NCBI GenBank assembly: GCA_038116945.1
Contig: JAYOEY010000009.1
Coordinates: 85,822-149,821, forward strand
Source of the DNA: JAYOEY01 sp038116945
Lineage (GTDB): Bacteria; Pseudomonadota; Alphaproteobacteria; MPNO01; UBA2964
Direction: 5' to 3'
DNA: 64,000 bases
A program made the position numbers and the translations under genes. This document shows positions 17,375 to 26,506 of this stretch, one piece after another. The stretch's first letter is position 1; every line of letters starts with the position of its first letter. The notes beneath the pieces were generated by a model, which was not told where the DNA came from, made no database searches, and worked only from the letters and a program-made list of their open reading frames with translations.

Positions 17375-18619
17375 ATGCATCCCGCACGGCTGTTCTGCTG
17401 GCATTTCATGGCTTATCCCAACCTGCCGGAGGATTTCGACGAGGATCACGAATCCGGCTGGGTGACCGTTCCCAATTCGCTGTGGGACGGCGATCGTACG
17501 CGGGGGCTGTACCAGGAATATCTCGACCAGCTGGTCTATGCCGACGAACTGGGGTTCGACGGGATGGTGCTGAACGAGCATCACCAGAACATTTACGGGC
17601 TGATGCCATCGCCCAACCTGCTGGCTGCAGCGCTGACCCAGAAGACGAAAAACGGCAAGATCGTCGTGCTCGGCAATTTACCGCCCATGTATCTCAACCC
17701 GCTGCGCGTCGCCGAGGAATACGCGATGCTCGACAACATGTCGAACGGACGGCTGATCGCCGGGTTTGCGGTCGGCGGCGGGCCGGAATCCTTCAATTAC
17801 AACGTTCCGTCGCCGCATGGCCGCAGGCGCCTGTGGGAGGCGATAGACCTGATCGTCAAGAGCTGGACCGACGACGGGCCTTTCCATCACGAAGGGCCGT
17901 GCTACCCGATGCGCTACGTCAATGTCTGGCCGCGTCCGTTGCAGCAACCGCATCCTGAAGTCTGGGTGCCTGGCTCGCGCTCTATCGAGTCGATGGAGGA
18001 GGTGGCCAAGCGCGGCTACCGCTATTTCCTGTCGTCGCGCAGCCATGGCGGCGGTACCCGCATGGCGGCGAAGGAGTTCGCCGGCGTGATGGAGAAACAC
18101 GGCAAGACCTACACGCCGTTCCATATGGGCGTGCTGATGTCGGTCTACGTGTCGGAAACCGATGAGCAGGCCAAGGAAGAGTCGCGCGAAGGCATCTGGT
18201 ACTTCCTCAAGAACTGCCTGAAAGGCCATCTGCGCAAGCAAGGGCGGTCGATGACGTTCGGTCCCGGCGTGCCGTCGCAGTCGCTGAGATCGTGGGAGGC
18301 GTTCCTCAACGCGCCGCGTTCGAGCGGGACCATGCTGGGCGATGCCGATACGTGGGAAGAGCTTGAGGAACGCAACTCCATCATCGTCGGCAGCCCGGAA
18401 ACGGTACGCAAGAAGCTGTGGGATTTCATCGAGGACGCGCAGGTCGGCAATCTGCTGATCCAGTTCCAGTTCGGCAACATGAAGGACCATCTGGCGCGGA
18501 AATCGATGAAACTGTTCGCGGAACAGGTGGCGCCCGCGCTCCGGCGGGATTCGGCGGAGCTGTTCGGACAGGTGTTCCCGCAACTGAACGATGAAGAGCC
18601 GGTGGAGGCCGCCCAATGA
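17375..18619 (+). CDS. LLM-class flavin-dependent oxidoreductase (luciferase-like monooxygenase)
   Basis: 414 residues of the bacterial luciferase-like TIM-barrel fold, which uses reduced FMN and oxygen. Family marks are the YADELGFDGMVLNEHHQN substrate loop, MLDNMSNGRLIAGFAVGGGPESFNY, and EVWVPGSRS. The ATG follows GGAGG (17363-17367). The next gene, an alpha/beta hydrolase, overlaps its stop as ATGA. A monooxygenase plus hydrolase pair suggests oxygen insertion followed by ester or C-C hydrolysis. A clear paralogue at 40505-41809 lies in a similar setting. Confidence 0.9.
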   Translation: MHPARLFCWHFMAYPNLPEDFDEDHESGWVTVPNSLWDGDRTRGLYQEYLDQLVYADELGFDGMVLNEHHQNIYGLMPSPNLLAAALTQKTKNGKIVVLGNLPPMYLNPLRVAEEYAMLDNMSNGRLIAGFAVGGGPESFNYNVPSPHGRRRLWEAIDLIVKSWTDDGPFHHEGPCYPMRYVNVWPRPLQQPHPEVWVPGSRSIESMEEVAKRGYRYFLSSRSHGGGTRMAAKEFAGVMEKHGKTYTPFHMGVLMSVYVSETDEQAKEESREGIWYFLKNCLKGHLRKQGRSMTFGPGVPSQSLRSWEAFLNAPRSSGTMLGDADTWEELEERNSIIVGSPETVRKKLWDFIEDAQVGNLLIQFQFGNMKDHLARKSMKLFAEQVAPALRRDSAELFGQVFPQLNDEEPVEAAQ

Positions 18620-19425
18620 GCATGCGCGATCTGGATGTCGCGGGCCGCAAGGTCCAGCTGTTCGAGGCGGGCGAGGGGAACCCGGTCCTTTATCTGCACG
18701 GCGTCGCCGACATGCATGGGGCGGCGGTGGGGCCGTTCGCGTTTCATGAGGCGCTGGCGAAGGAATGCCGCATACTCGCCCCGGCCCATCCCGGCTGCGT
18801 CGGCTCGGATGAGGACAACAGCATGGAGTCTGTCGAGGACCTGACCTTCCACACGCTGGAGGTGATGGACGCGCTGGGGCTCGACAAGGTCGATATCGTC
18901 GGCAATTGCGTCGGCGGCTGGGTGGCGGCGCAGATCGCGTCGCAAAATCCCGAACGGGTCGGAAAGCTGGCGCTGATCGGCGCGCCCGGCCTGTTCGTCT
19001 CCGGCTCGCCCATCGGCGACCTGTTCATGGCGGTACAGCCCAGGAATGGCGGCATCGCCGACCTGCGATCCATGCTGTTCGCGGACGGGGAAGGTGCGCT
19101 CGCGCAGGAATGGTTCCCCGACGATCACCGCGACAAGGAACAGGGCATGCTGCGCTATCAGATTTTCCGCTGCGTCGCCCGGTTCGGCTTCAAGCCGCCT
19201 TATTTCTATCACCAGAAGCTGCGCGACCGTCTGTACCGCTTCAAGGGCCCGGCGCTGGCGGTGCATGGCGCGAACGACGCGTTCGTGCCGCTGGATCACG
19301 CCAAGGCCTATGCAGACGGGTTCGCGAACGGATCGGTCGAGACGGTGGCCGGCGCCGGGCACGCGGTCATACTCGAACAGCCGGACGCGGTCGCGGCGAA
19401 GGTGGCGGCGTTTCTGAAGGGGTAG
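18616..19425 (+). CDS. Alpha/beta hydrolase with a cysteine nucleophile
   Basis: 269 residues with the alpha/beta hydrolase fold: oxyanion YLHGVAD near 26-32, nucleophile elbow G-N-C-V-G-G with C98, Asp in HGANDAFVP and His in GAGHAV. In most relatives the elbow residue is Ser; Cys is known for dienelactone hydrolases. The gene is translationally coupled to the flavin monooxygenase before it. It probably acts on that enzyme's product; the Cys may point to a thiol-sensitive or lactone-type chemistry, which is inference. Confidence 0.88.
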   Translation: MSMRDLDVAGRKVQLFEAGEGNPVLYLHGVADMHGAAVGPFAFHEALAKECRILAPAHPGCVGSDEDNSMESVEDLTFHTLEVMDALGLDKVDIVGNCVGGWVAAQIASQNPERVGKLALIGAPGLFVSGSPIGDLFMAVQPRNGGIADLRSMLFADGEGALAQEWFPDDHRDKEQGMLRYQIFRCVARFGFKPPYFYHQKLRDRLYRFKGPALAVHGANDAFVPLDHAKAYADGFANGSVETVAGAGHAVILEQPDAVAAKVAAFLKG

Positions 19426-19476
19426 GGGAGAAAGTCGCTACCGCTCTATCTGTGCCGGTCGGTTTCGCGCCCCGTT

Positions 19477-20103
19477 TTATTCAGCCGCCGTTGCCACGGC
19501 GGTCTTGATACCGTTCCGGATGCTGGTTTCGATCAGTCGGTCGAAGATTTCCTGCTGTCCGGCGGGTATGAGCTCCGCGAGCGTCTCGTTCCGCTTTTCT
19601 GCATCGAACAAGGTCTCGACAACCCATCCGATGAGATAGACGGCCGACAGGCATCCGCCGGCGGTGGCGACGTTGCCGTTGCAGACCAGCGGTTCGTCGA
19701 GAACATCGTATCCCAGCGCCTCCAGCGCCGGTTTGGCGCCAGGGTGTGTTGTCGTCGGCTTGCTGTCGAGCAGCCCCAGCTCGGCGAGAATGAAGGCGCC
19801 GGCGCATATGGAGCCGATAATCTGGGTGTCTGGGTCCAGCGAAAAGGCGCTCAGAAAATCGGGGGCCTTTAGAGCGTTGGGTACGCCAGTCTTTCCGCTG
19901 ATGAACAGGACGACATCGGCGCTGCCGGCTTCCGAAATGTGGCCGTTCGTGCGAACCGGCAGGCCGTGGGTGGAGTGGTGCTCTTCTTTCGTGCCGAGAA
20001 TACTGACGCGCCAGTCTTCCCTGTTCCTGCCGAGGATGTCCCACATCAGGAACAGGTCGATATCGGTGAAATCGTCGAAGATGACGATGGCGATTGATTT
20101 CAC
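19477..20103 (-). CDS. DJ-1/PfpI family protein (class I amidotransferase-like)
   Basis: 208 residues. The nucleophile elbow is SICAGAFILAELGLL with C100, the acidic partner is near E-rich DDFTDIDLFL (residues about 10-19), and the fold order matches the DJ-1/ThiJ/PfpI family, including isonitrile hydratase-like (InhA) members with the IDLF start. Functions in the family include hydration of isocyanides, glyoxalase III and deglycase activity. It is in the leftward group with the VOC and cyclodeaminase-like genes. Exact activity unknown. Confidence 0.85.
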   Translation of the reverse strand: MKSIAIVIFDDFTDIDLFLMWDILGRNREDWRVSILGTKEEHHSTHGLPVRTNGHISEAGSADVVLFISGKTGVPNALKAPDFLSAFSLDPDTQIIGSICAGAFILAELGLLDSKPTTTHPGAKPALEALGYDVLDEPLVCNGNVATAGGCLSAVYLIGWVVETLFDAEKRNETLAELIPAGQQEIFDRLIETSIRNGIKTAVATAAE

Positions 20104-20154
20104 GTCGTCTCCTTCGTTGTGTTGCGCGCCCGGCGTTTCGAGGGTGCGGAAGCC

Positions 20155-20796
20155 TTAAAGCTTCCCTTCGCGGATCATCCTGCAGACTTCGGTGTGATCT
20201 AGCAGCACCGAGTCCGGCACGCCGGATTCGTACAGCTCGACCATCTTGTCGGCGTCGAATGTCGGGTTGCCCATGGCCTGGAATTCCTCGGACCATTGGT
20301 AGTGGCGCTTGTATTCCTTCGTGTCCTCGGGCGTGTAGTTGTCCATCATGGTTTCGACCTCGTTGCCGTCCGGGTCGCGGTAGTAGAACGACGTCGAGTT
20401 GCCGTGATTGACGGTCCAGTGCGGGTGATAGCCCCATTCCTTCATCCGCTTGTAGACATAGATCAGCTCGCCGAGGCTGGCGTAGCAATAGGCCTGGTGC
20501 GACACGCCGATGAAATTGTCGGGTTTCTTCTGCGCGCCCGGCCGCTTGATGATGACCACGCGGTGATCGTGATCGTCATAGGTGATGAAGGTCAGCCCGT
20601 TCGGGTTTACCCGCACGATCTCGGCGTTGAACAGCCGGTGATAGAACTCCACCATCTTGTCGTAATTCTCGTCCGAGAAGATATGCAGATGATGCAGCTT
20701 GGTCGGCGACGGCATCGACCTGACGGTGCCGGGCGCGTCGCTGCGCATCGGGGCGACGTGATCGGGGCGAAAATCGGCAGGGTTTATCGTGTCCAT
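20155..20796 (-). CDS. VOC family (glyoxalase/extradiol dioxygenase-fold) protein
   Basis: 213 residues. One VOC module spans about 33-160: the first metal His in LHHLHIFS, a second in GVSHQAYCY, and the acidic ligand in YYRDPDGNEVETM. This layout is typical of type I extradiol dioxygenases and glyoxalase-like isomerases. A 50-residue helical tail follows (MVELYESGVPDS...). The start at 20796 is supported by GGAGGC, which itself lies inside an upstream in-frame ATG. Neighbours suggest small-molecule catabolism; substrate unknown. Confidence 0.85.
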   Translation of the reverse strand: MDTINPADFRPDHVAPMRSDAPGTVRSMPSPTKLHHLHIFSDENYDKMVEFYHRLFNAEIVRVNPNGLTFITYDDHDHRVVIIKRPGAQKKPDNFIGVSHQAYCYASLGELIYVYKRMKEWGYHPHWTVNHGNSTSFYYRDPDGNEVETMMDNYTPEDTKEYKRHYQWSEEFQAMGNPTFDADKMVELYESGVPDSVLLDHTEVCRMIREGKL

Positions 20797-20950
20797 GAGT
20801 GCCTCCATGAGAAACTGACCGTATGTGCGGAGATTTTGATGGCCTCGCCCGGATATGTCCATTGGGTTCTGTGGGGAGATGCCGGCAACTCCCGCGGCAT
20901 GGCGGTGACAAGCACGGCCATGACGCACCCATTGAGTTCGAGCCGCCGGA

Positions 20951-21994
20951 TCAGATCTCCATCCCGATGCCCGCCGCGACCGCCTTGTCGTGGGCAAGCT
21001 TGCCGAGCGCCATGTAGCCGACGCCCTGGTCTGAATTCTGCTTGAACAAGGTAATCTGGTCGCGGGAGGTGCGGCCTTCGGCCTGGCCGGTAAGGATTTC
21101 GCTGAGCTGGCACATGTCGTCCCACGAGACGAGGCCGCGCTCGACCGGCTCGAACAGGTCGCCATGCTCGTCGATGACCGCCTGTTCGGTCAGCACGGTC
21201 AGGATCACGTCGGACCGGTTCACCACCTCGTCGTCGAGCTCGCGGCGGCGGGCCTTCAGCCCGGCCTGTTCCTTTACCCCCTTGTTGGAGTTGACGATGG
21301 AGGTGACGTGCTGGCCGGGCTCCAGCCAGTCGCCTTTCAGGACCGGCACGTTGCTGCCCGTAGCGCAGCAGATGATGTCGGCCCCTGCGGCGACGTCTTC
21401 CGGTGCATCGACCGCTTTGAGACGTGCGCCGGTCAAAGGCTGCATCTGCGCCACGAAGGCTGCCCGGTTATCCTCGCTGCGGCTGTAGATGCGCACTTCC
21501 TCGATGGGACGGATGGCGCACATGGTAATCAGATGCCGCCGCGCCTGCCGGCCGGTGCCATAGAGCCCGAGAACGCGGCTGTCGGCGCGCGCCAGGATGT
21601 CGGTGCCGACCGCGCTGGTGATGGGCGTTTCGGTTCCGTACCAGTCTTCTTCCGGCTCGAAATCGAACAGAGGCAGCGACCCGACGATGATGGTCCGGAG
21701 CGCCGCTGTCTCGCTGTCATAGACGACATAGACGCGCTTGCCCGCCCCGGCATATTGCTGCGCGCCGCCGTGGAAGGTGAAGCGTTCGACATGGATGAAG
21801 GTGCCGGCGACCTCCAGGTTTTTGCAGCCGCCGGAATGGACCGTCACTCGGCGGTCCTCATGCTGCATCCGCGACCGCGGTACGGAGTAGCCCGGCGCCT
21901 CGCCCTGGTCGCGGTATCCCTGCCGGACCACCTCGATGGCTTCTTCGAGCGAAATCAGCCCGACGAGTTCGTTTGCCTTCAGCAGCAGCGCCAT
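20951..21994 (-). CDS. Ornithine cyclodeaminase/mu-crystallin family protein
   Basis: 347 residues. The NAD(P)-binding Rossmann motif is seen as GLYGTGRQARRHL (about residues 146-158), followed by VRIYSRSEDN, ICCATGS, and IVNSNKG, the hallmarks of the OCD/mu-crystallin family. Members include ornithine cyclodeaminase, ketimine reductases and alanine dehydrogenase. Gene is slightly longer than the usual 310-330 because of extra N-terminal residues (EEDWYGTETPITSAVGTD insert region). It is divergent from TlpA. Specific reaction not determinable. Confidence 0.87.
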   Translation of the reverse strand: MALLLKANELVGLISLEEAIEVVRQGYRDQGEAPGYSVPRSRMQHEDRRVTVHSGGCKNLEVAGTFIHVERFTFHGGAQQYAGAGKRVYVVYDSETAALRTIIVGSLPLFDFEPEEDWYGTETPITSAVGTDILARADSRVLGLYGTGRQARRHLITMCAIRPIEEVRIYSRSEDNRAAFVAQMQPLTGARLKAVDAPEDVAAGADIICCATGSNVPVLKGDWLEPGQHVTSIVNSNKGVKEQAGLKARRRELDDEVVNRSDVILTVLTEQAVIDEHGDLFEPVERGLVSWDDMCQLSEILTGQAEGRTSRDQITLFKQNSDQGVGYMALGKLAHDKAVAAGIGMEI

Positions 21995-22075
21995 GAATTT
22001 CCTCCTAGCTCGGCTCGCGGCCGGCGCACGGGCATTTGAACGCGCGTCGGACCGAATTCAGGCTATTGTCTGTCA

Positions 22076-22621
22076 ATGAAACGCTTTCTGCCAGTGCTGG
22101 CCCTTTTGCTGTTCGCCGCCCCCGGCTGGGCAGGCGAGGCCGCCTTGACCGCCGAGGTCCGATCGATGCTGGCCGCTCTGCCGTCCCTGACGGGCGAAAA
22201 GGCGACGGACGGAAACCTGAAGGGCAGGGTGGTGCTGGTGTCGTTCTTTGCCAGCTGGTGTCCGCCCTGCCACAAGGAATTCCGGCATCTGAACGAGCTT
22301 CACACGGAATTCGGACCCAAGGGGCTCCGGATCGTCTCGATAAACCAGTTCGAGGATTATGCCGGGCCGGATCCCGGCGGGGACAGGCTCAACAGGTTTC
22401 TCGACCGTTACGGGCCGCGCTTTTCGGTCGTGCGGGGCGGGGAGGCGATCGGCAGGGCGTTCGAGAATGTCGAAAGAATTCCGACGGTGTTCATTTTCGA
22501 CGGAAAGGGCCGCAAGCGGTTCCACTTCATTCACAAACAGGGCGCGACCAAGATGAACCCGACGATTGCGGAACTGCGCGCCGCTCTCGTTGATCTGTTC
22601 CGGGCCGGTCAGCCCCAGTAG
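22076..22621 (+). CDS. TlpA-like periplasmic thiol-disulfide oxidoreductase
   Basis: 181 residues with an N-terminal signal peptide (about 1-19, ending GWAG) and a thioredoxin fold with the redox motif ASWCPPC (W-C-P-P-C, key cysteines about 61 and 64) preceded by VVLVSFF. The cis-Pro loop is RIPTVFIFD. Relatives reduce cytochrome c or copper-site cysteines in the periplasm. It converges on the CopD-like gene with a 13-base overlap of the 3' ends. Confidence 0.88.
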   Translation: MKRFLPVLALLLFAAPGWAGEAALTAEVRSMLAALPSLTGEKATDGNLKGRVVLVSFFASWCPPCHKEFRHLNELHTEFGPKGLRIVSINQFEDYAGPDPGGDRLNRFLDRYGPRFSVVRGGEAIGRAFENVERIPTVFIFDGKGRKRFHFIHKQGATKMNPTIAELRAALVDLFRAGQPQ

Positions 22622-23064
22622 CGTCCGGCAACCCCGAAGCAGGTGTTGACCAGGCCGATCCACAAATTCGTCGTCACCAGAGTGCGGATGGTGTTGAGCT
22701 GCTTTCCGGCTTCCGGGATGTCTTCCGCCGCCAGCGCCCTGCGGAACCGGGCGTAGGGCGCGAACCACAGATGCAGGAAGACCAGGATCATGATCCAGCC
22801 GAGCCCGTGCATGATGTGAAGGGTGACCGGCAGATCGACGAAGCCCGCATAACCGACGAAGATCATGTAGTAGCCGGTTGCCGGAAGCACCGCGACCGCG
22901 ATCCAGACCCAGGGAAAGAATTTCGGAAAGGCGCGGCCCCACAGCGCCACACGATCCGCCGGCTCCATGGCGCCGGCTGCGAGGCGCATGACGTAGACCG
23001 CGAAAAACATGCCGCCCACCCAGACGAGTGCGGCGAGCAGATGCAGGATAACGACGACGCCCAT
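22609..23064 (-). CDS. CopD-like four-helix membrane protein
   Basis: 151 residues with four hydrophobic segments: VVVILHLLAALVWVGGMFFAVYV near the start (His in HLLAALVWVGGM), PWVWIAVAVLPATGYYMI, VTLHIMHGLGWIMILVFLHLWF and a last short one. The membrane His residues resemble CopD and related haem- or copper-linked families. It may take part in copper handling together with the neighbouring TlpA-like protein; this is inference. Confidence 0.75.
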   Translation of the reverse strand: MGVVVILHLLAALVWVGGMFFAVYVMRLAAGAMEPADRVALWGRAFPKFFPWVWIAVAVLPATGYYMIFVGYAGFVDLPVTLHIMHGLGWIMILVFLHLWFAPYARFRRALAAEDIPEAGKQLNTIRTLVTTNLWIGLVNTCFGVAGRYWG

Positions 23065-23165
23065 TGGATTTTCCCCCCGCTCTTGATCCGGTTTCGGGGC
23101 TGCTCTACGGTCGCGCGACGCCCCTGACGGGCATCAGTATAAACCTTTGCAGGGCAGCCCTCGCC

Positions 23166-24005
23166 ATGAAGTTTACCGGAACCGATAGCTATGTCACGAC
23201 CGACGATCTCAACATGGCGGTCAACGCCGCCGTTGCGCTTGAAAGGCCGCTGCTGATCAAGGGCGAGCCGGGAACCGGAAAAACCCTTCTGGCGGAAGAG
23301 GTTGCGCGGTCTCTGGAACTCAGGCTGTACCAGTGGCACATCAAATCCACCACCAAGGCGCGGCACGGACTCTACGAATACGATGCGGTCTCCAGGCTCC
23401 GCGATTCGCAGCTCGGCGAAGACCGGGTCGGCGATATCCGCAACTATATCGAGAAGGGGCCGCTCTGGCAGGCCTTCGATTCCGACGAGCAGGCCGTGAT
23501 CTTGATCGACGAGATCGACAAGGCGGATATCGAGTTTCCCAACGATCTGCTGCAGGAACTCGACCGGATGGAATTCTATGTCCACGAGACACAGGAAACC
23601 GTCACGGCAAAAAGACGTCCCATCGTCATCATCACGTCCAACAACGAAAAGGAACTGCCCGACGCGTTTCTGCGCCGCTGCTTCTTTCACTACATCCGAT
23701 TTCCCGACAACGAGACGATGGAGCAGATCGTCAAGGTGCATTTCCCGGACATCAAGCAGCGTCTGCTCAAAGAGGCTCTGGAGGTGTTCTATTCGCTGCG
23801 CGACGTCAACGGGATCAGGAAAAAACCGTCGACCTCCGAACTGCTCGACTGGATCAAGCTGCTGGTGATCGAGGACATCGACCCGGAAACCATTCGCGCG
23901 GATTCGAGCAAGGCGATACCGCAGCTTTACGGCGCGCTGCTGAAGAACGAACAGGACGTCCATATGTTCGAACGGCTGGCTTTCCTGTCGCGCCGACAGG
24001 GATAA
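23166..24005 (+). CDS. MoxR-family AAA+ ATPase
   Basis: 279 residues. Walker A is GEPGTGKT (33-40), Walker B VILIDEIDKAD, sensor 1 IITSNNEKELPDAFLRRC, followed by the lid domain. MoxR ATPases work with VWA-domain proteins as chaperones that insert metal cofactors or mature enzymes such as CO dehydrogenase. The matching CoxE-like VWA gene lies at 25281, but an unrelated Bug-type binding protein gene and a terminator stand between them. The client enzyme is unknown; the CoxL-like gene at 52446 is a possible but distant candidate. Confidence 0.88.
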   Translation: MKFTGTDSYVTTDDLNMAVNAAVALERPLLIKGEPGTGKTLLAEEVARSLELRLYQWHIKSTTKARHGLYEYDAVSRLRDSQLGEDRVGDIRNYIEKGPLWQAFDSDEQAVILIDEIDKADIEFPNDLLQELDRMEFYVHETQETVTAKRRPIVIITSNNEKELPDAFLRRCFFHYIRFPDNETMEQIVKVHFPDIKQRLLKEALEVFYSLRDVNGIRKKPSTSELLDWIKLLVIEDIDPETIRADSSKAIPQLYGALLKNEQDVHMFERLAFLSRRQG

Positions 24006-24087
24006 ACAGGGGTCTTGCCCTCGGCAGGATGGCGGTATCTAATCCCCGGCGAGGCCGATGTTCCGGCCGTTCAACTGGGAGATTTAC

Positions 24088-25155
24088 ATGAATTCAGTAA
24101 TTTCGCGCGCCGTCCTGGCGGGCATTGCGGCGGTGGCGGTGAGCTCCGCGGCGGTCGCGGACGACAAGGCCGTGGCCGATTTCTACAAGAACAAGACCGT
24201 GACCGTCGTGATCGGTTCCGGCATGGGCGGCAGCTACGGCCTTTACGGCCAGCTGACGTCGCAGTTCCTCGGTCCGCATATCCCCGGACAGCCCCGGATG
24301 GTGATTCAGAGCATGCCCGGCGGCGGCGGCATGAAGGCGCTGGGCTATGCCTACAATGTTGCGCCGCAGGACGGATCGGTCGTTCTCGGGCTTCATCAGG
24401 AGGTCCTGCAGGAAACCGTTCTGAACCCGAAGGCGAAGTTCGATGTTCGTCATTTCCGCTGGCTGGGACGTTATGTCGGCGTCGAATATGTCGGGTTCGT
24501 TTCCGGTGCCAAGGGCGTCAAGACGCTCGACCAGGCTCGCAAGCAGCAGGTCATCTTCGGTGCGACCGGCGCTCGGGCTGCCAACGCGCTCGGCCCGCTG
24601 GCGTTCAACCGGTTCGCCGGGACCAACTTCAAGGTCGTCGCCGGCTACAAGGGAACGTCGGAAATGTTCACCGCGGTGCAGCGCGGTGAGCTGGACGCGG
24701 TCACCGCAACCTGGGTCGTGATGAAGGCGTTCCATATGCCGAAGATCAAGAGCGGCGCGCTGGTGCCGGTCTTTACATGGGCGCTGGAGCGTCTTCCGGA
24801 ATATCCCGATGTGCCCGCCATCACGGAATTCGGCAGCAATGACGGGGAAAAGAAGTTCCTCAATTTCTGGGCCTCGGGAGGCATGATCGGGCGTTCGGTC
24901 TATATGCCGCCGAATGTCCCGGCCGACCGGCTTGCCGCGCTTCGCAAGGGTTGGGAAGAGATGGTCGCGTCCAAGAAGTTCCGCGAAGGAGCCGAGAAAC
25001 GGCGCGCCTCGCTGAACATCATGCGTGGCGAGGAGATCGAGAAACGTATCGCCAAGGTGATGGAGATGTCGCAGACGGATATCGCAGCGGCCCGCCGGAT
25101 TTACGGCGAACTGCTGAAGTCGGCGCGCGCCGCACCGAAGCGCACGAAGAAGTAG
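24088..25155 (+). CDS. Bug/TctC-like tripartite tricarboxylate-type substrate-binding protein
   Basis: 355 residues with a signal peptide ending near AVA-D (about residue 25). The mature part shows the Bug fold: YKNKTVTVVIGSGMGGSYGLYG, QSMPGGGGMKALGYAYNV and a GELDAVTATW segment. Bug proteins bind carboxylates or other small molecules for TctAB permeases, or act as orphan sensors. No tctA or tctB gene is near. The gene is inserted between moxR and its VWA partner, with its own terminator. Ribosome site GGGA at 24077-24080. Confidence 0.85.
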   Translation: MNSVISRAVLAGIAAVAVSSAAVADDKAVADFYKNKTVTVVIGSGMGGSYGLYGQLTSQFLGPHIPGQPRMVIQSMPGGGGMKALGYAYNVAPQDGSVVLGLHQEVLQETVLNPKAKFDVRHFRWLGRYVGVEYVGFVSGAKGVKTLDQARKQQVIFGATGARAANALGPLAFNRFAGTNFKVVAGYKGTSEMFTAVQRGELDAVTATWVVMKAFHMPKIKSGALVPVFTWALERLPEYPDVPAITEFGSNDGEKKFLNFWASGGMIGRSVYMPPNVPADRLAALRKGWEEMVASKKFREGAEKRRASLNIMRGEEIEKRIAKVMEMSQTDIAAARRIYGELLKSARAAPKRTKK

Positions 25156-25177
25156 CAGCGGCGAAGGCCACTGTCGA

Positions 25178-25208
25178 AACGGCGGTCTCTTCGGAGACCG
25201 CCGTTTTC
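25178..25208 (+). terminator. Rho-independent terminator with TTCG tetraloop
   Basis: Perfect 12-base stem AACGGCGGTCTC (25178-25189) / GAGACCGCCGTT (25194-25205) closed by TTCG and followed by TTC. It ends the transcript of the Bug-type gene, 73 bases before the VWA gene. Confidence 0.9.
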
Positions 25209-25280
25209 GTCTGTACGGGAAACCGTGTGCCGTTCCCGGGTGCGTGCTAAGAGTCGGGAGTAAAAAAAGGAACGACTGGC

Positions 25281-26492
25281 TTGTTTGTCGAATTCTTCTA
25301 CGAGCTGCGCGACGCGCGGATTCCGGTGACGATCCGGGAGTATCTGATGATGCTCGAGGCCATGGAGTCGGGCGTCTGCGAGGCAAATGTCGACGATTTT
25401 TACTTCCTTGCCCGTTCCGCCCTGGTCAAGGACGAGAAATATTTCGACCGGTTCGACCAGGTCTTCGGCGAATTCTTTAACGGGCTGATGCGACAGAGTC
25501 GGGAGCTGTTCGAAGGCGGTATCCCCGAACGCTGGTTGCGGGCCATGACCCAGCGGGTCTTTTCCGAAGAGGAAATTGCGAAGCTCGAAAAGATGGATTT
25601 CGACCAGCTGATGGATGAGCTCCGCAAGCGTCTGGAGGAGCAGAAGGGCGAGCATGCCGGCGGCAACAAATGGATCGGCACGGGGGGCACGTCGCCGTTC
25701 GGCAATTCAGGTGTTAATCCGGCGGGCGTTCGCATCGGCGGCGAAGGGGGCGGCGGCAGCGCCACCAAGGTCTGGAAGAAACGCGAATTCCGCAGCCTGA
25801 CCGGCGATGTCGAGATCGGCACCCGCAACATCAAGGTGGCTCTCCGGCGGCTGCGCAAGTTCCTGCGCGAGGGTGCGGAAGACGAGTTCGATCTCGACGG
25901 CACGATCGAGGGCACGGCGAAAAACGCCGGCCTGCTCGACATCCGCATGCGACCCGAGCGCAAGAACCGTGTGAAGGTTCTGCTGTTCATCGACATCGGC
26001 GGCACGATGGACAGCCATGTGAAGGTTTCCGAAGAGCTGTTCTCGGCGGCGAAGACCGAGTTCAAGCATCTCGAATATTACTATTTCCACAATTTCCTGT
26101 ACGAACGGGTGTGGCGCGACAACCGGCGCGGGCGCGGCGATTACATTCCGACCTGGGACGTGCTCAATACCTACACGTCCGACTACAAGGTGATCTTCAT
26201 CGGCGACGCGACCATGAGCCCCTATGAGGTTACGGAGGTGGGCGGCTCCGTCGAGCACTGGAACGAGGAGGCGGGCGCGGTCTGGATGCGCCGTCTGACC
26301 GACCATTTCCCCGACGTCGTCTGGCTCAACCCGGAAGACACGCAGCGCTGGCCGCAGACCATGTCGACCCAGCTCATCTTCCGGCTGATGGAAGGACGGA
26401 TGTTCCCGATGACGCTGAACGGGCTCGACCGGGCGATGGATACGCTGCGGGGCCGCGGCAGCGCGGCGATCCGGCCGCTGCGGGTTCAGTAA
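25281..26492 (+). CDS. CoxE-like VWA-domain protein, MoxR partner
   Basis: 403 residues. N-terminal half is the helical CoxE region (LFVEFFYELRDARIPVTIREYL start), a glycine-rich linker lies at about 131-160, and the C-terminal half is a von Willebrand A domain. The metal-ion motif normally DxSxS reads D238-I-G-G-T-M, so the two serines are replaced and metal binding may be weakened. TTG 25281 is the start because the N-terminal sequence matches the family from there and AAAGG precedes it. It should act with the MoxR ATPase at 23166. Confidence 0.87.
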   Translation: MFVEFFYELRDARIPVTIREYLMMLEAMESGVCEANVDDFYFLARSALVKDEKYFDRFDQVFGEFFNGLMRQSRELFEGGIPERWLRAMTQRVFSEEEIAKLEKMDFDQLMDELRKRLEEQKGEHAGGNKWIGTGGTSPFGNSGVNPAGVRIGGEGGGGSATKVWKKREFRSLTGDVEIGTRNIKVALRRLRKFLREGAEDEFDLDGTIEGTAKNAGLLDIRMRPERKNRVKVLLFIDIGGTMDSHVKVSEELFSAAKTEFKHLEYYYFHNFLYERVWRDNRRGRGDYIPTWDVLNTYTSDYKVIFIGDATMSPYEVTEVGGSVEHWNEEAGAVWMRRLTDHFPDVVWLNPEDTQRWPQTMSTQLIFRLMEGRMFPMTLNGLDRAMDTLRGRGSAAIRPLRVQ

Positions 26493-26506
26493 CGGCGGGC
26501 GCGGCG

